Origin: Bacillota bacterium
GTDB lineage: Bacteria; Bacillota; Clostridia; Lachnospirales; Lachnospiraceae
Length of the DNA: 49,685 nt
NCBI GenBank assembly: GCA_023439125.1
Contig: JAEXOU010000017.1
Span: forward strand, 1 to 49,685
Reading direction: 5' to 3'
Of this stretch, positions 42,037 through 49,685 are shown piece by piece (position 1 is the stretch's first letter; each line of letters begins with the position of its first letter). The translations under genes and the position numbers were made by a program. The notes below the pieces were generated by a model, which saw only the letters and a list, made by a program, of their open reading frames with translations, made no database searches and was not told the DNA's origin.

Positions 42037-42321
42037 ATGGAGGAAAATAAGCAGATTAAGAAACACCAACTTAGTCTAACTGATCGGAAAGAGGCTAAGA
42101 TTAGTGGTGTTCGAGATGTCCGTTCATTTGACGATCATGAAATTATATTAGAAACAGACATGGGGATTTTGATGATTCGAGGTACTGATTTGCATATGGG
42201 TAGATTGACCTTGGAAAAAGGGGAAGTTGACATTACTGGTCGAGTAGATAGCTTTATATATTCAGAATTAAAGGGCTACAAAAAGTCGGGAGAATCTGTA
42301 TTAAAGCGTTTATTTAAGTAG
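42037..42321 (+). CDS. yabP: Sporulation protein YabP
   Basis: The 94-residue product carries the YabP-family pattern (KISGVRDVRSFDDHEIILET, TDLHMGRLTLEKGEVDITG, in part). YabP is made in the mother cell during sporulation; its exact job is unknown. ATG at 42037 is preferred: the AGCGAGGA ribosome site ends at 42030, directly against an earlier ATG at 42031. It is followed after 12 bases by yabQ. Confidence 0.93.
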   Translation: MEENKQIKKHQLSLTDRKEAKISGVRDVRSFDDHEIILETDMGILMIRGTDLHMGRLTLEKGEVDITGRVDSFIYSELKGYKKSGESVLKRLFK

Positions 42322-42333
42322 TGGAGGAAGATT

Positions 42334-42960
42334 ATGAATGAATTTATCCTTGCAGAGATCAATTTCTTTCTAGCATCATTCCTTTGGGGAACGGTTCTGT
42401 TTCTAGTGTACGATTTTTTTGTTATTTTTCGAAGGATTGTACATCACCTGAAAATCATGACCGCAATTGAGGATATCGGTTTTTGGTTTACAGCCGGTAT
42501 CCTTATCTTTCGTATGATGTATCAGTTAAATGATGGTGTGATTCGATATTATGCCATTATCTCTTTGATTCTTGGAATGAAGCTATATCAGATTACTCTT
42601 AGTAAGTTAATCGTTAAGATTGGAAGTAGTATTGGATTATGGTGTAAGAAACAATTAATACGATTTCTATACTTTATTGCAAGCCCAGTGCGTTTTTTAT
42701 ATAAACAGATAAAACGTTTTGTACGTTTTATTGGGCTTATGATCAAAAAACGAGTGATGAATATTTGGAATTATATCACAAATCAATTGAAATTAAGAGT
42801 AGAAAAGTATAAAATAGAGAAAAGAGAAAAGCTGCAAGAAAAACGAATGGAACAGCAAGAACCGAAGAAGATATATGGTGTTTTAGAACTTGTTCCAAAA
42901 CCGTTAAGTAAAGGTGAGTTGGATGAGAGTGAAAAGGAAGAGAAAAAGAAACGGGCTTAA
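42334..42960 (+). CDS. yabQ: Spore cortex protein YabQ
   Basis: The 208-residue protein has three membrane helices in its first ~90 residues and a long, strongly basic, partly coiled C-terminal tail. This is the YabQ layout; in Bacillus YabQ is needed for spore cortex formation in the mother cell. TGGAGGA precedes the ATG. Its last 38 bases overlap the start of divIC. Confidence 0.9.
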   Translation: MNEFILAEINFFLASFLWGTVLFLVYDFFVIFRRIVHHLKIMTAIEDIGFWFTAGILIFRMMYQLNDGVIRYYAIISLILGMKLYQITLSKLIVKIGSSIGLWCKKQLIRFLYFIASPVRFLYKQIKRFVRFIGLMIKKRVMNIWNYITNQLKLRVEKYKIEKREKLQEKRMEQQEPKKIYGVLELVPKPLSKGELDESEKEEKKKRA

Positions 42961-43222
42961 ACTCATTGCCGTTATGGTAATGATTATTTGTGGTGTCGTT
43001 TTATATAGAACTCAGGATTTAAATAGTGAAGTGAATGAGAAGAAAGATAAGGTTGCAAAACTGAACGAGCAGTTGGAAAACGAGTATGAACGTACCGTTA
43101 CCTTGGAAGAAAAAAAGGCATTTCAAAGTACGAAACGATACATCGAAGAGATTGCAAGAACTAAACTTGGATTAGTATATCCAGATGAGTATATTGTTGA
43201 AGAGGAATCTTTGGACAAGTAA
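42923..43222 (+). CDS. divIC: Septum formation initiator DivIC (FtsB family)
   Basis: The 99-residue cell-division protein has a basic cytoplasmic start (MRVKRKRKR), one membrane helix (about 13-29) and an outer coiled coil (about 32-65), ending with a conserved YIEEIARTKLGLVYPDE segment. It joins the FtsL/DivIB complex at the septum. ATG at 42923 follows AAAGGTGAG by six bases, within the 3' end of yabQ, so the two are coupled. Confidence 0.93.
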   Translation: MRVKRKRKRNGLKLIAVMVMIICGVVLYRTQDLNSEVNEKKDKVAKLNEQLENEYERTVTLEEKKAFQSTKRYIEEIARTKLGLVYPDEYIVEEESLDK

Positions 43223-43302
43223 GAGGTTTAAGATTCTAAATTAATAAAAATTATGAATTGGATATATAATATAATTAATTTATATAATTATTAAATTTCC
43301 AG

Positions 43303-43331
43303 TTGACAAGCAATATAAAACACGCTATAAT
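43303..43331 (+). promoter_or_regulatory. Consensus promoter of tRNA-Met
   Basis: TTGACA (43303-43308), 17 bases, TATAAT (43326-43331), 15 bases before the tRNA. Both boxes are perfect matches to the sigma-A consensus. Confidence 0.92.
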
Positions 43332-43346
43332 TTGCTTTGTCACTTT

Positions 43347-43420
43347 GGCGAAATAGCTCAGTTGGCTAGAGCACACGGTTCATACCCGTGGTGTCGTGGG
43401 TTCAAATCCCTCTTTCGCTA
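43347..43420 (+). tRNA. tRNA-Met, elongator type (anticodon CAT)
   Basis: The acceptor stem GGCGAAA (43347-43353) pairs with TTTCGCT (43413-43419), discriminator A43420. The anticodon loop TTCATAC (43379-43385) carries CAT. The anticodon stem ACGG/CCGT lacks the three G-C pairs of an initiator tRNA, so this is elongator Met. A tRNA-Ile whose C is modified to lysidine cannot be fully excluded; TilS, which makes lysidine, is encoded at 45258. Confidence 0.9.
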
Positions 43421-43424
43421 TATT

Positions 43425-43455
43425 AAAACACTCAGACCTATCTGAGTGTTTTTTT
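43425..43455 (+). terminator. Rho-independent terminator after tRNA-Met
   Basis: AAAACACTCAGA pairs with TCTGAGTGTTTT around CCTA, followed by further T residues. Confidence 0.92.
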
Positions 43456-43500
43456 CTACCTTTCTTTTGTCAGTAAATTTTATTTTACACCCTGCTAAAT

Positions 43501-43533
43501 ATGACAAACATTGCAAAACCTAACCTTTATAAT
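43501..43533 (+). promoter_or_regulatory. Candidate Spo0A-controlled promoter of spoIIE
   Basis: ATGACA (43501-43506) and TATAAT (43528-43533) are 21 bases apart. The over-long spacing is the known feature of the Bacillus spoIIE promoter, where Spo0A makes up for it. TGACAAA at 43502-43508 matches the 0A box TGNCGAA except for one base and overlaps the -35. Confidence 0.5.
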
Positions 43534-43591
43534 GGATTATTAACAAACATCAGATAATAAAGGACTGATTTGATGGAAGGATGGTAAAGCA

Positions 43592-45178
43592 ATGAAAAAA
43601 GAAAGAAATTATTTATTACCTTTAGCAGGAGTAGGTGTAGCGTTGATCACCTTTTTTAGCGCGAACCCTGATTTAGTTGTTCAATATTTAGCATTAGCTA
43701 CGATTCTACTACTATTAATAGGCTTTACAGCCGTTATCATAGCATTTCTTCAGGGAAGGGGAAGTGTAGAGAATGGAGAAGAGTATGTAAAGCAAGAGCT
43801 GCAAAATACTGCAAAGAAGAAATTAGAAGGAATAGCATGTTCATTTACAAAACTTGCAACAAGCTTTGATTACCTTTCAGAACAAAAACGATCTTTAGAT
43901 CGAGATGATTTAGGTGTTGTGCTTGATGATGTATCAGATAATCTCTGCCGTAGCTGTAAACAATGTACATATTGTTGGGAAAACAAGTTTAAAGAAAGCT
44001 ACGATTCCGTTAATGTATTACTAGAAGCTGCGAGAGTGAATGGGGCAGTTACAACAGATGATATGCCAGATTTAATGAAAGAATATTGCATCCAGATTCC
44101 TATGTTTATTGATGAGACAAATCGTAATTTAGCAATTGCTAAATTAAAGATGACTTGGCATAATCGTATGGCAGAGAGTCGCGAGGCTGTAGCTGGTCAG
44201 CTCAAAGAGATTGCTCGTATCGTCGAGGATTTTTCGGGGAATCTTTGTGATACTGGAGAAATTATTGAGGTTAAAAGAAGAAAGATTAATAATAAATTGA
44301 GACGTCATAGAGTTAAGGCTCAACGAATTCTAATGTTTGAGCGAGAGTGCCGAGGAATGGAGCTTCATATTACTGCAAAATGTATGCGTGGACGTTGCAT
44401 AACAACAAAGGAAACGGCAGCATTAATTGGACAAGCTTTAGGTAAGCGTTTAATACCAAGAGATGATTCACGTAATGTAATCGGGAGAAAGTATGCAGAT
44501 TATGTCTTTTGTGAAGATGCTAACTATAAAGTGCTTACCGGAGTAGCAAGAGCGAGTAAGGAAAAGAATGAAGTGAATGGAGATAGCTTCTCCTTCCTTT
44601 ATCCAGATAGCCAAGATGTTGTAATGATGCTTTCAGATGGGATGGGTACAGGAGAAAAGGCATTTCGCGAGAGTGGGATGATAATTGAGTTATTAGAGGA
44701 ATTTTTGGAAGCTGGTTTTCGTGAGGAGCCGGCAATACGTTTAATCAATTCTGTGCTTGTTCTAAAATCAGAGCAATCCATGTTCTCGACAGTAGATATA
44801 TGTTTGTTAAATCTATGTGCAGGAACATGTGATTTTGTAAAAATAGGGGCTGCAACAACATTTATAAAAAGGGATCAATATGTTGAAACAATAAGCTCTA
44901 ATTCTATGCCTGCAGGAATGTTAAATCGCATGGAATATGTTAAAACTAGTAAAAAGCTTTATGACGGCGACTATGTCATTATGATTTCAGATGGAGTACT
45001 CGATTGTGTGCAAGAAGAAGATAAGGAAAGATATCTTCAAGATGTAATTATGTCGATTACATATAAGTCACCACAAGAAGTGGCAAATGCAATATTGACG
45101 GCTGCATTAGGTAAACATGCATATGAACCAATGGATGATATGACGGTATTAGTAACTGGCATATGGAGAAAATCTTGA
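43592..45178 (+). CDS. spoIIE: Stage II sporulation protein E, short form
   Basis: SpoIIE is the phosphatase that dephosphorylates SpoIIAA and so activates sigma-F in the forespore. The 528-residue protein has only two membrane helices (about 10-25 and 30-53), then a regulatory region with a Cys cluster (CRSCKQCTYCW, about 119-129), and a C-terminal PP2C domain with LSDGMGTG (about 347-354), ISDGVLD and MDDMTVLV. B. subtilis SpoIIE has about 827 residues and ten helices, so most of the membrane part is missing while the catalytic part is complete. GGAAGGATGG precedes the ATG. Position between divIC/tRNA-Met and tilS matches Bacillus. Confidence 0.93.
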   Translation: MKKERNYLLPLAGVGVALITFFSANPDLVVQYLALATILLLLIGFTAVIIAFLQGRGSVENGEEYVKQELQNTAKKKLEGIACSFTKLATSFDYLSEQKRSLDRDDLGVVLDDVSDNLCRSCKQCTYCWENKFKESYDSVNVLLEAARVNGAVTTDDMPDLMKEYCIQIPMFIDETNRNLAIAKLKMTWHNRMAESREAVAGQLKEIARIVEDFSGNLCDTGEIIEVKRRKINNKLRRHRVKAQRILMFERECRGMELHITAKCMRGRCITTKETAALIGQALGKRLIPRDDSRNVIGRKYADYVFCEDANYKVLTGVARASKEKNEVNGDSFSFLYPDSQDVVMMLSDGMGTGEKAFRESGMIIELLEEFLEAGFREEPAIRLINSVLVLKSEQSMFSTVDICLLNLCAGTCDFVKIGAATTFIKRDQYVETISSNSMPAGMLNRMEYVKTSKKLYDGDYVIMISDGVLDCVQEEDKERYLQDVIMSITYKSPQEVANAILTAALGKHAYEPMDDMTVLVTGIWRKS

Positions 45179-45257
45179 ATTTTGTATTTAGTCGATGTAG
45201 AATACATGTAAAGTAGTCGTATAACTTGTTACAAGAGGGTAAAAGAGAGGCGCATGG

Positions 45258-46637
45258 ATGATAAATCAAATTCGACAGTTTGTAAAACAACAGCATATGT
45301 TTGAAAAGAATGACCGCGTCGTTGTAGGTGTATCCGGTGGGGCTGATTCAATGTGCCTTCTTAATGTCTTGATGCGAATTAGCGAAGAATATTCTTTGAC
45401 TTTGTTTGTGGTTCATATTAATCATCTGATTCGTGGAGAAGAAGCAAATCAGGAAGAAGAATTTGTAAGAGAATTTTGTTTAAAACATGGAATATCCGTC
45501 AATTGTATAAAGGTGGATGTAAAAAAACTTGCAAAAGAGAAGAGATGGTCGTTAGAAGAGGCAGGCAGATTTGTAAGATATAAGGCGTTTGAAGAGGAAT
45601 GTAAACAACAAAACTGTCATAAAATAGCCATAGCGCATAATATGAATGATAATGCAGAGACTGTACTATTTCATCTATTTCGTGGAACAAAGATTGAGGG
45701 CATGTCAGGAATTCGTGCTGTCTCCCAACAAATTGTTCGACCTTTATTAGAGACAAAACGGGAAGTAATCGAAGCATTTTTGAAGGAAGAAAGTATTGCG
45801 TATTGTACTGACAGTTCAAATTTGTCCTTGGACTATACAAGAAATAAAATTCGTAATTATTTATTGCCATATGTAAAAGAAGAGATTAATGAGAAATCAT
45901 TAGAGCATATTGTTTCATTTACTAAGGAAATGGAGCGAGTGGCGACGTATCTTAGAAAGCAGACAAATCAAGCATTTAGTAGAATTGCTACTATATATGA
46001 TAATCGTATAGAATTAGACTTAATGTTATTGCAAGAGGAAGATCTGATTTTGCAGAATTTAATTATTAAAATGGCAATTGAGCAGGTTAGTAAAAGTAAA
46101 AAAGATATTGAAGAAAAGCATATTCAATTAGCGCAGCAGTTAATATCAAACCAATCAGGTAAGCAAATTGCATTGCCTTATCATATTATTGTTCAGCGAG
46201 GTTATACTACTCTTATTGTAAAAAAACAGCATTCGAAATCTGAAATAGAAAATAAAGAATATCAAGTTTTAGTTCCTGGTATTGTATCTGTTCAAGAGAT
46301 GAACTGTGAGTTTCGTTTTGAATTAATCAATGTACAGGGCGAAATGACCATTCCAAAAAATTGCTATACGAAATGGTTTGACTATGATAAAATAATAGAT
46401 GCTGTTGTAATAAGGACGCGAAAACAGGGAGATTTTTTACAGATTCACAAAGATGGTGGAAAGAAATCGATTAAATCCTTGTTGATTGATGAGAAGGTCC
46501 CAAGGGAGAAACGTGATACATGCTATCTTCTGGCAAGTGGTCAACATGTTCTTTGGCTACCACAGGTACGAACTTCGGAAGCGTTCTTAATTGATGAAAC
46601 TACTACAAGAATATTATCGGTTACATTAGTTTCATAG
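45258..46637 (+). CDS. tilS: tRNA(Ile)-lysidine synthetase
   Basis: TilS changes C34 of tRNA-Ile(CAU) to lysidine so that it reads AUA as Ile. The 459 residues include the N-type ATP pyrophosphatase P-loop VGVSGGADSMCLL (about 23-35), the HINHLIRG motif (about 55-62), AHNMNDNAETVLFHLFRGT (about 125-143), and a C-terminal TilS domain. AGAGAGGCG precedes the ATG. It leads the tilS-hpt-ftsH group. Confidence 0.95.
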   Translation: MINQIRQFVKQQHMFEKNDRVVVGVSGGADSMCLLNVLMRISEEYSLTLFVVHINHLIRGEEANQEEEFVREFCLKHGISVNCIKVDVKKLAKEKRWSLEEAGRFVRYKAFEEECKQQNCHKIAIAHNMNDNAETVLFHLFRGTKIEGMSGIRAVSQQIVRPLLETKREVIEAFLKEESIAYCTDSSNLSLDYTRNKIRNYLLPYVKEEINEKSLEHIVSFTKEMERVATYLRKQTNQAFSRIATIYDNRIELDLMLLQEEDLILQNLIIKMAIEQVSKSKKDIEEKHIQLAQQLISNQSGKQIALPYHIIVQRGYTTLIVKKQHSKSEIENKEYQVLVPGIVSVQEMNCEFRFELINVQGEMTIPKNCYTKWFDYDKIIDAVVIRTRKQGDFLQIHKDGGKKSIKSLLIDEKVPREKRDTCYLLASGQHVLWLPQVRTSEAFLIDETTTRILSVTLVS

Positions 46638-46690
46638 ATACTAATGAACTGATTCGTTACCAAAAAGTTAGAAAGGTTAGGTGCAATACC

Positions 46691-47212
46691 ATGGCAGAAA
46701 ATATTAGGGTACTGATATCAGAGGAGAAGATAGCTTGTAAGATTAAAGAACTAGGAGAGCTAATAAGCAAAGAATATGAGGGAAAGAAAATTCATTTAAT
46801 CTGTGTTTTAAAAGGTGGTGTATTTTTCATGACCGAATTGTCGAAGCATATTACAGTTCCTGTTTCTATAGATTTCATGTCAGTTTCTAGTTATGGTGAT
46901 GGGACTGTAAGTTCAGGAAGAGTTCGTATCTTAAAAGATTTGGATGAAACAATTGAAGGAAAAGATGTTTTAGTCGTAGAGGATATTATTGATTCAGGAA
47001 AAACTCTTTCTTACTTGATGGAGATGTTATCAACTAGAAAACCAAATAGTTTAAAACTCTGTACATTATTAGATAAGCCAAGTCGTAGAGAGGCAGACGT
47101 CACTGTTGACTATACTGGTTTTCAAATTCCAGATGAATTTGTTGTTGGGTACGGTCTTGACTACGCTCAGCATTATAGAAATCTTCCATACATTGGTGTG
47201 GTACAACAATAA
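46691..47212 (+). CDS. hpt: Hypoxanthine phosphoribosyltransferase
   Basis: The enzyme salvages hypoxanthine and guanine using PRPP. The 173 residues show the PRPP loop VLVVEDIIDSGKTL (about 95-108), the VLKGGVFFMTEL segment near the front and the PDEFVVGYGLDYAQHYRNLPYIG motif (in part) at the end. AAAGGTTAGG precedes the ATG. The PRPP it needs is made by prs at 17765. It lies 53 bases after tilS and 20 before ftsH. Confidence 0.96.
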   Translation: MAENIRVLISEEKIACKIKELGELISKEYEGKKIHLICVLKGGVFFMTELSKHITVPVSIDFMSVSSYGDGTVSSGRVRILKDLDETIEGKDVLVVEDIIDSGKTLSYLMEMLSTRKPNSLKLCTLLDKPSRREADVTVDYTGFQIPDEFVVGYGLDYAQHYRNLPYIGVVQQ

Positions 47213-47232
47213 AAAACAAAAGGAGGTTTTGC

Positions 47233-49074
47233 ATGAAAAAGTCGATGAGGGGATATGGCTTTTATTTTATTATCCTACTAATTATTATAGCTGCAGTGTA
47301 TCTATCTGAGAGCTTTTCAGGCGGTAATAGTGAAAAACATAGTTATAGTGACTATGTAAATGACTTAAACTCTGGCAACGTGAAGTTGGTGGAAATATAT
47401 CAGAATCAGGAAGCACCAACCGGTCGAATTAAGGTGTCATTAAATGATGGAAGTGCCTATACATTGTATGTTACGAATACAGCGACAGCAGAGCAAGATG
47501 CGCATGAGCATAATATTGAGTCATATGTTAGTGATATAGAGAAACCAAGTTGGTTTTTGACGAGTGTATTGCCATATCTAATTGGTTTTATTATTATAAT
47601 TATTATGTTTTCCTTCTTAACAAGCCAAGCGAATGGCGGTGGCGGCAGTAATAATAAAGTAATGAACTTTGGTAAAAGCCGTGCAAAGATGAGTAATGAG
47701 GAAGGTAAAACAACATTTAAGCAGGTGGCAGGACTTGCTGAGGAGAAAGAGGAGTTAAAAGAAATTGTAGATTTCTTGAAAAATCCTAAGAAATTTATTC
47801 AAGTAGGTGCGAGAATCCCTAAGGGTGTTTTACTTGAAGGACCTCCGGGAACAGGTAAAACTTTATTAGCAAAGGCTGTTGCTGGCGAAGCAGGCGTTCC
47901 ATTTTTCTCGATTTCTGGTTCTGATTTCGTAGAGATGTTCGTTGGTGTTGGTGCTTCCCGTGTTCGTGATTTGTTTGCAGAGGGTAAGAAGAATTCTCCA
48001 TGTATCATTTTCATTGATGAAATTGATGCCGTTGCTCGTCGTAGAGGAACTGGTATGGGCGGTGGACATGATGAACGTGAGCAGACATTAAATCAGTTGC
48101 TTGTTGAGATGGATGGTTTTGGAGTAAATGAGGGAATCATTGTAATGGCAGCAACAAACCGTGTTGATATACTGGACCCTGCAATACTACGACCAGGTCG
48201 ATTTGATCGAAAAGTATTGATTGGAAGACCGGATGTGAAGGGAAGGGAAGAGATTCTTAATGTTCACGCAAAAGGAAAGCCTCTTGGAGAAGATGTTGAC
48301 CTAACTCAGGTTGCTCAGACAACAGCTGGATTTACTGGTGCTGATCTTGAGAATTTATTAAATGAGGCAGCTATTAGTGCTGCAAAAAGTGATAGAAGCT
48401 ATATAAAATCAGAGGATATCAAAAAATCTTTTATCAAGGTTGGAATTGGTACAGAAAAGAAGAGTCGTATTATTTCCGAGAAAGAGAAAAAGATTACCGC
48501 TTATCATGAAGCAGGGCACGCAATTTTATTCCATTTGCTTCCTGATGTTGGTCCGGTTTATACAATTTCTATTATTCCTACTGGTGGGGCAGCAGGTTAT
48601 ACTATGCCATTACCAGAAAAAGATGAGATGTTTAATACAAAAGGAAAGATGCTTCAAGATATTATGGTTAGCTTAGGCGGTCGAATTGCAGAGGAATTAA
48701 TCTTCCATGACATAACGACTGGTGCTTCTCAGGATATTAAAGTAGCAACAAAAACGGCTAGAAGCATGGTAACAAAATATGGATTCTCTGAAAGTTTAGG
48801 CATGGTGAACTATGATACTGATGATGACGAAGTGTTCATTGGTAGAGATTTAGCTCATACAAAGAACTTCAGCGAATTAGTAGCAAGTAAGATTGATGAT
48901 GAAGTTCGTTCAATTATTGATGATTGCTATGATAAAGCAAAAAGATTGCTGACTGAACATATGGATGTATTGCATGCATGTGCAGAACGTTTAATAGAAA
49001 AAGAACGTATCAGTAGAGAAGAATTTGAGTCACTATTTAATGAGGATAATAAACCAAAAGAAGCGAATGTATAA
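47233..49074 (+). CDS. ftsH: ATP-dependent zinc metalloprotease FtsH
   Basis: FtsH is a membrane-bound AAA+ protease that degrades damaged and regulatory proteins. The 613 residues hold two membrane helices (about 9-25 and 112-132) around an outer domain, the Walker A loop GPPGTGKT (about 203-210), Walker B IIFIDEIDAV (about 256-265), the second region of homology ATNRVDILDPAILRPGRFD (about 306-324) and the zinc site HEAGH (425-429) with its Asp ligand downstream. AAAGGAGG precedes the ATG. It ends the tilS-hpt-ftsH group. Confidence 0.97.
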   Translation: MKKSMRGYGFYFIILLIIIAAVYLSESFSGGNSEKHSYSDYVNDLNSGNVKLVEIYQNQEAPTGRIKVSLNDGSAYTLYVTNTATAEQDAHEHNIESYVSDIEKPSWFLTSVLPYLIGFIIIIIMFSFLTSQANGGGGSNNKVMNFGKSRAKMSNEEGKTTFKQVAGLAEEKEELKEIVDFLKNPKKFIQVGARIPKGVLLEGPPGTGKTLLAKAVAGEAGVPFFSISGSDFVEMFVGVGASRVRDLFAEGKKNSPCIIFIDEIDAVARRRGTGMGGGHDEREQTLNQLLVEMDGFGVNEGIIVMAATNRVDILDPAILRPGRFDRKVLIGRPDVKGREEILNVHAKGKPLGEDVDLTQVAQTTAGFTGADLENLLNEAAISAAKSDRSYIKSEDIKKSFIKVGIGTEKKSRIISEKEKKITAYHEAGHAILFHLLPDVGPVYTISIIPTGGAAGYTMPLPEKDEMFNTKGKMLQDIMVSLGGRIAEELIFHDITTGASQDIKVATKTARSMVTKYGFSESLGMVNYDTDDDEVFIGRDLAHTKNFSELVASKIDDEVRSIIDDCYDKAKRLLTEHMDVLHACAERLIEKERISREEFESLFNEDNKPKEANV

Positions 49075-49283
49075 AAAGAAGATTCGTTTTTGCTGGAAAT
49101 TGGCAAAACAACTATAACCTTATGAACAAGGTAAAAAATGTATAGTCAAAATTTACAAAAAGTTATGTTGAGATTTGTAAACTTTGTGCACACTTAAATT
49201 AGACATCATGATATACTATGTCTCGTAAACCCCAATACATTATATAGTTTTTGCTACACCCCATAAGTAACAAAAATACCTTC

Positions 49284-49320
49284 TCCAAAAAGGACAGCAC
49301 CCGTGAAGCTGTCCTTTTTT
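49284..49320 (+). terminator. Rho-independent terminator downstream of ftsH
   Basis: AAAAAGGACAGC pairs with GCTGTCCTTTTT around a short loop, with six T residues. It lies about 210 bases after the ftsH stop, so either ftsH has a long 3' UTR or a small transcript of its own ends here. Confidence 0.85.
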
Positions 49321-49357
49321 ACGTATTAGGGAATTGATGATGATTTCCTAATACGTA
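49319..49357. repeat. 15-base inverted repeat directly behind the terminator
   Basis: TTACGTATTAGG (49319-49330) and CCTAATACGTAA (49346-49357) are exact complements, and the stem extends by about three pairs towards a ten-base loop with one G-U. No T run follows on either strand, so its purpose is unclear. Confidence 0.6.
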
Positions 49358-49553
49358 AGTTGTCAAATACTTACAATAACTACATAGTTGCCTTATCATT
49401 AGGCAAAGACTGCGACAAGAAAATGAATGAATTTATTCATAGCATACAATGATTAATTAGTTTAATACATAAGTTAAGCGAATATAATTTTAATACGAAA
49501 GATTAAGGTAAATTGCATTTTTGCAAATAAGTCATTAGAAATGGAGCGTATCA

Positions 49554-49685
49554 TTGGAACAGATGGATACTATAAAGTTTAATCGAGATGCTGTATTTAG
49601 TGACGGTACTAGTGATTATCGAATGCCATGCGAACCTGAAGTTGGGGGAACTGTGCGTATTCGTATTCGAACTGCTACTAAGAAC
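49554..49685 (+). CDS. Start of a probable neopullulanase/alpha-glycosidase (partial, runs off the window)
   Basis: Only about 44 residues are visible. FSDGTSDYRMPCEPEVGGTVRIRIRTATKN (in part: FSDGTSDYRMP, GGTVRIRIRTATKN) resembles the N-terminal CBM34-like domain of neopullulanases and cyclomaltodextrinases, which cut alpha-glucans inside the cell. Start TTG at 49554 follows GGAG by seven bases; ATG at 49563 is the alternative. The domain match is from memory of the family pattern, and the catalytic part lies outside the window. Confidence 0.55.
   Translation, partial: MEQMDTIKFNRDAVFSDGTSDYRMPCEPEVGGTVRIRIRTATKN

Larger units (their letters stand above)
49075..49553. other. Spacer with terminator and palindromes before the last gene
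   Basis: This 479-bp spacer holds the terminator at 49284, a second palindrome at 49319, and a small hairpin TTGCCT/AGGCAA near 49390-49407. A TATAAT at about 49485 may be the -10 box of the gene at 49554. No open frame stands out. Confidence 0.5.

Noticed and set aside
1..49685. CRISPR array or tandem-repeat locus
   Set aside because: No regularly spaced repeats were seen; the repeated motifs are the four dispersed MITE-like copies and a few short duplications.

Overview
The window is AT-rich, low-GC Firmicute DNA. Gene content and order point to an anaerobic, spore-forming clostridium of the Lachnospiraceae type, and it looks like a relative of Lachnoclostridium (Clostridium) phytofermentans. 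The species is an inference. The evidence is the set of sporulation genes (spoVG, spoVT, yabP, yabQ, spoIIE), two [FeFe]-hydrogenase proteins, a glgC-glgD pair, and the order pth-mfd-...-spoVT-...-mazG-rqcP-yabP-yabQ-divIC-spoIIE-tilS-hpt-ftsH, which follows the Bacillus subtilis yabM-to-ftsH region.

Layout. 1-1772: the last bases of a 23S rRNA with no 5S gene behind it, tRNA-Asn, tRNA-Cys, one unknown membrane protein, and a partial copy of the 3' end of tRNA-Cys. 1866-6105: a two-domain GNAT acetyltransferase behind a long leader with a tiny ORF and terminators, a secreted cell-wall amidase with LysM, and a secreted HExxH protein. 6197-10986: a minus-strand operon of a thioredoxin-like ferredoxin, a PAS-containing sensory-type hydrogenase, a SpoIIE-type phosphatase and a second hydrogenase. 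Its promoter carries a good Rex-like operator. 11039-22977: asnS, queT under a preQ1-I riboswitch, an HD-GYP protein, a YhaO/YhaN (SbcD/SbcC-like) pair, and the minus-strand genes prs, dnaI, dnaD and murC. 23053-36842: glgC-glgD-spoVG, a polysaccharide deacetylase, pth-mfd-prsA-like, an LTA-synthase-like enzyme (minus), truA and spoVT. 37295-41000: an amino-acid permease, an alkyltransferase-like protein, a patatin and mazG. 41071-49685: hup, rqcP, yabP, yabQ, divIC, tRNA-Met, spoIIE, tilS, hpt, ftsH, and the start of a probable starch-degrading enzyme.

Most genes are housekeeping. The accessory signals are mainly regulatory or repeat-like. There is a small family of palindromic MITE-like repeats: one full 266-bp copy at 36928, one internally deleted 90-bp copy at 26126, and two fragments at 12553 and 40159. 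Other signals are the GNAT attenuator leader, the preQ1-I riboswitch, the Rex site, a nested 100-nt hairpin at 32756, and a promoter-plus-hairpin region before glgC. I saw no CRISPR array, transposase, integrase or recognisable anti-phage system.
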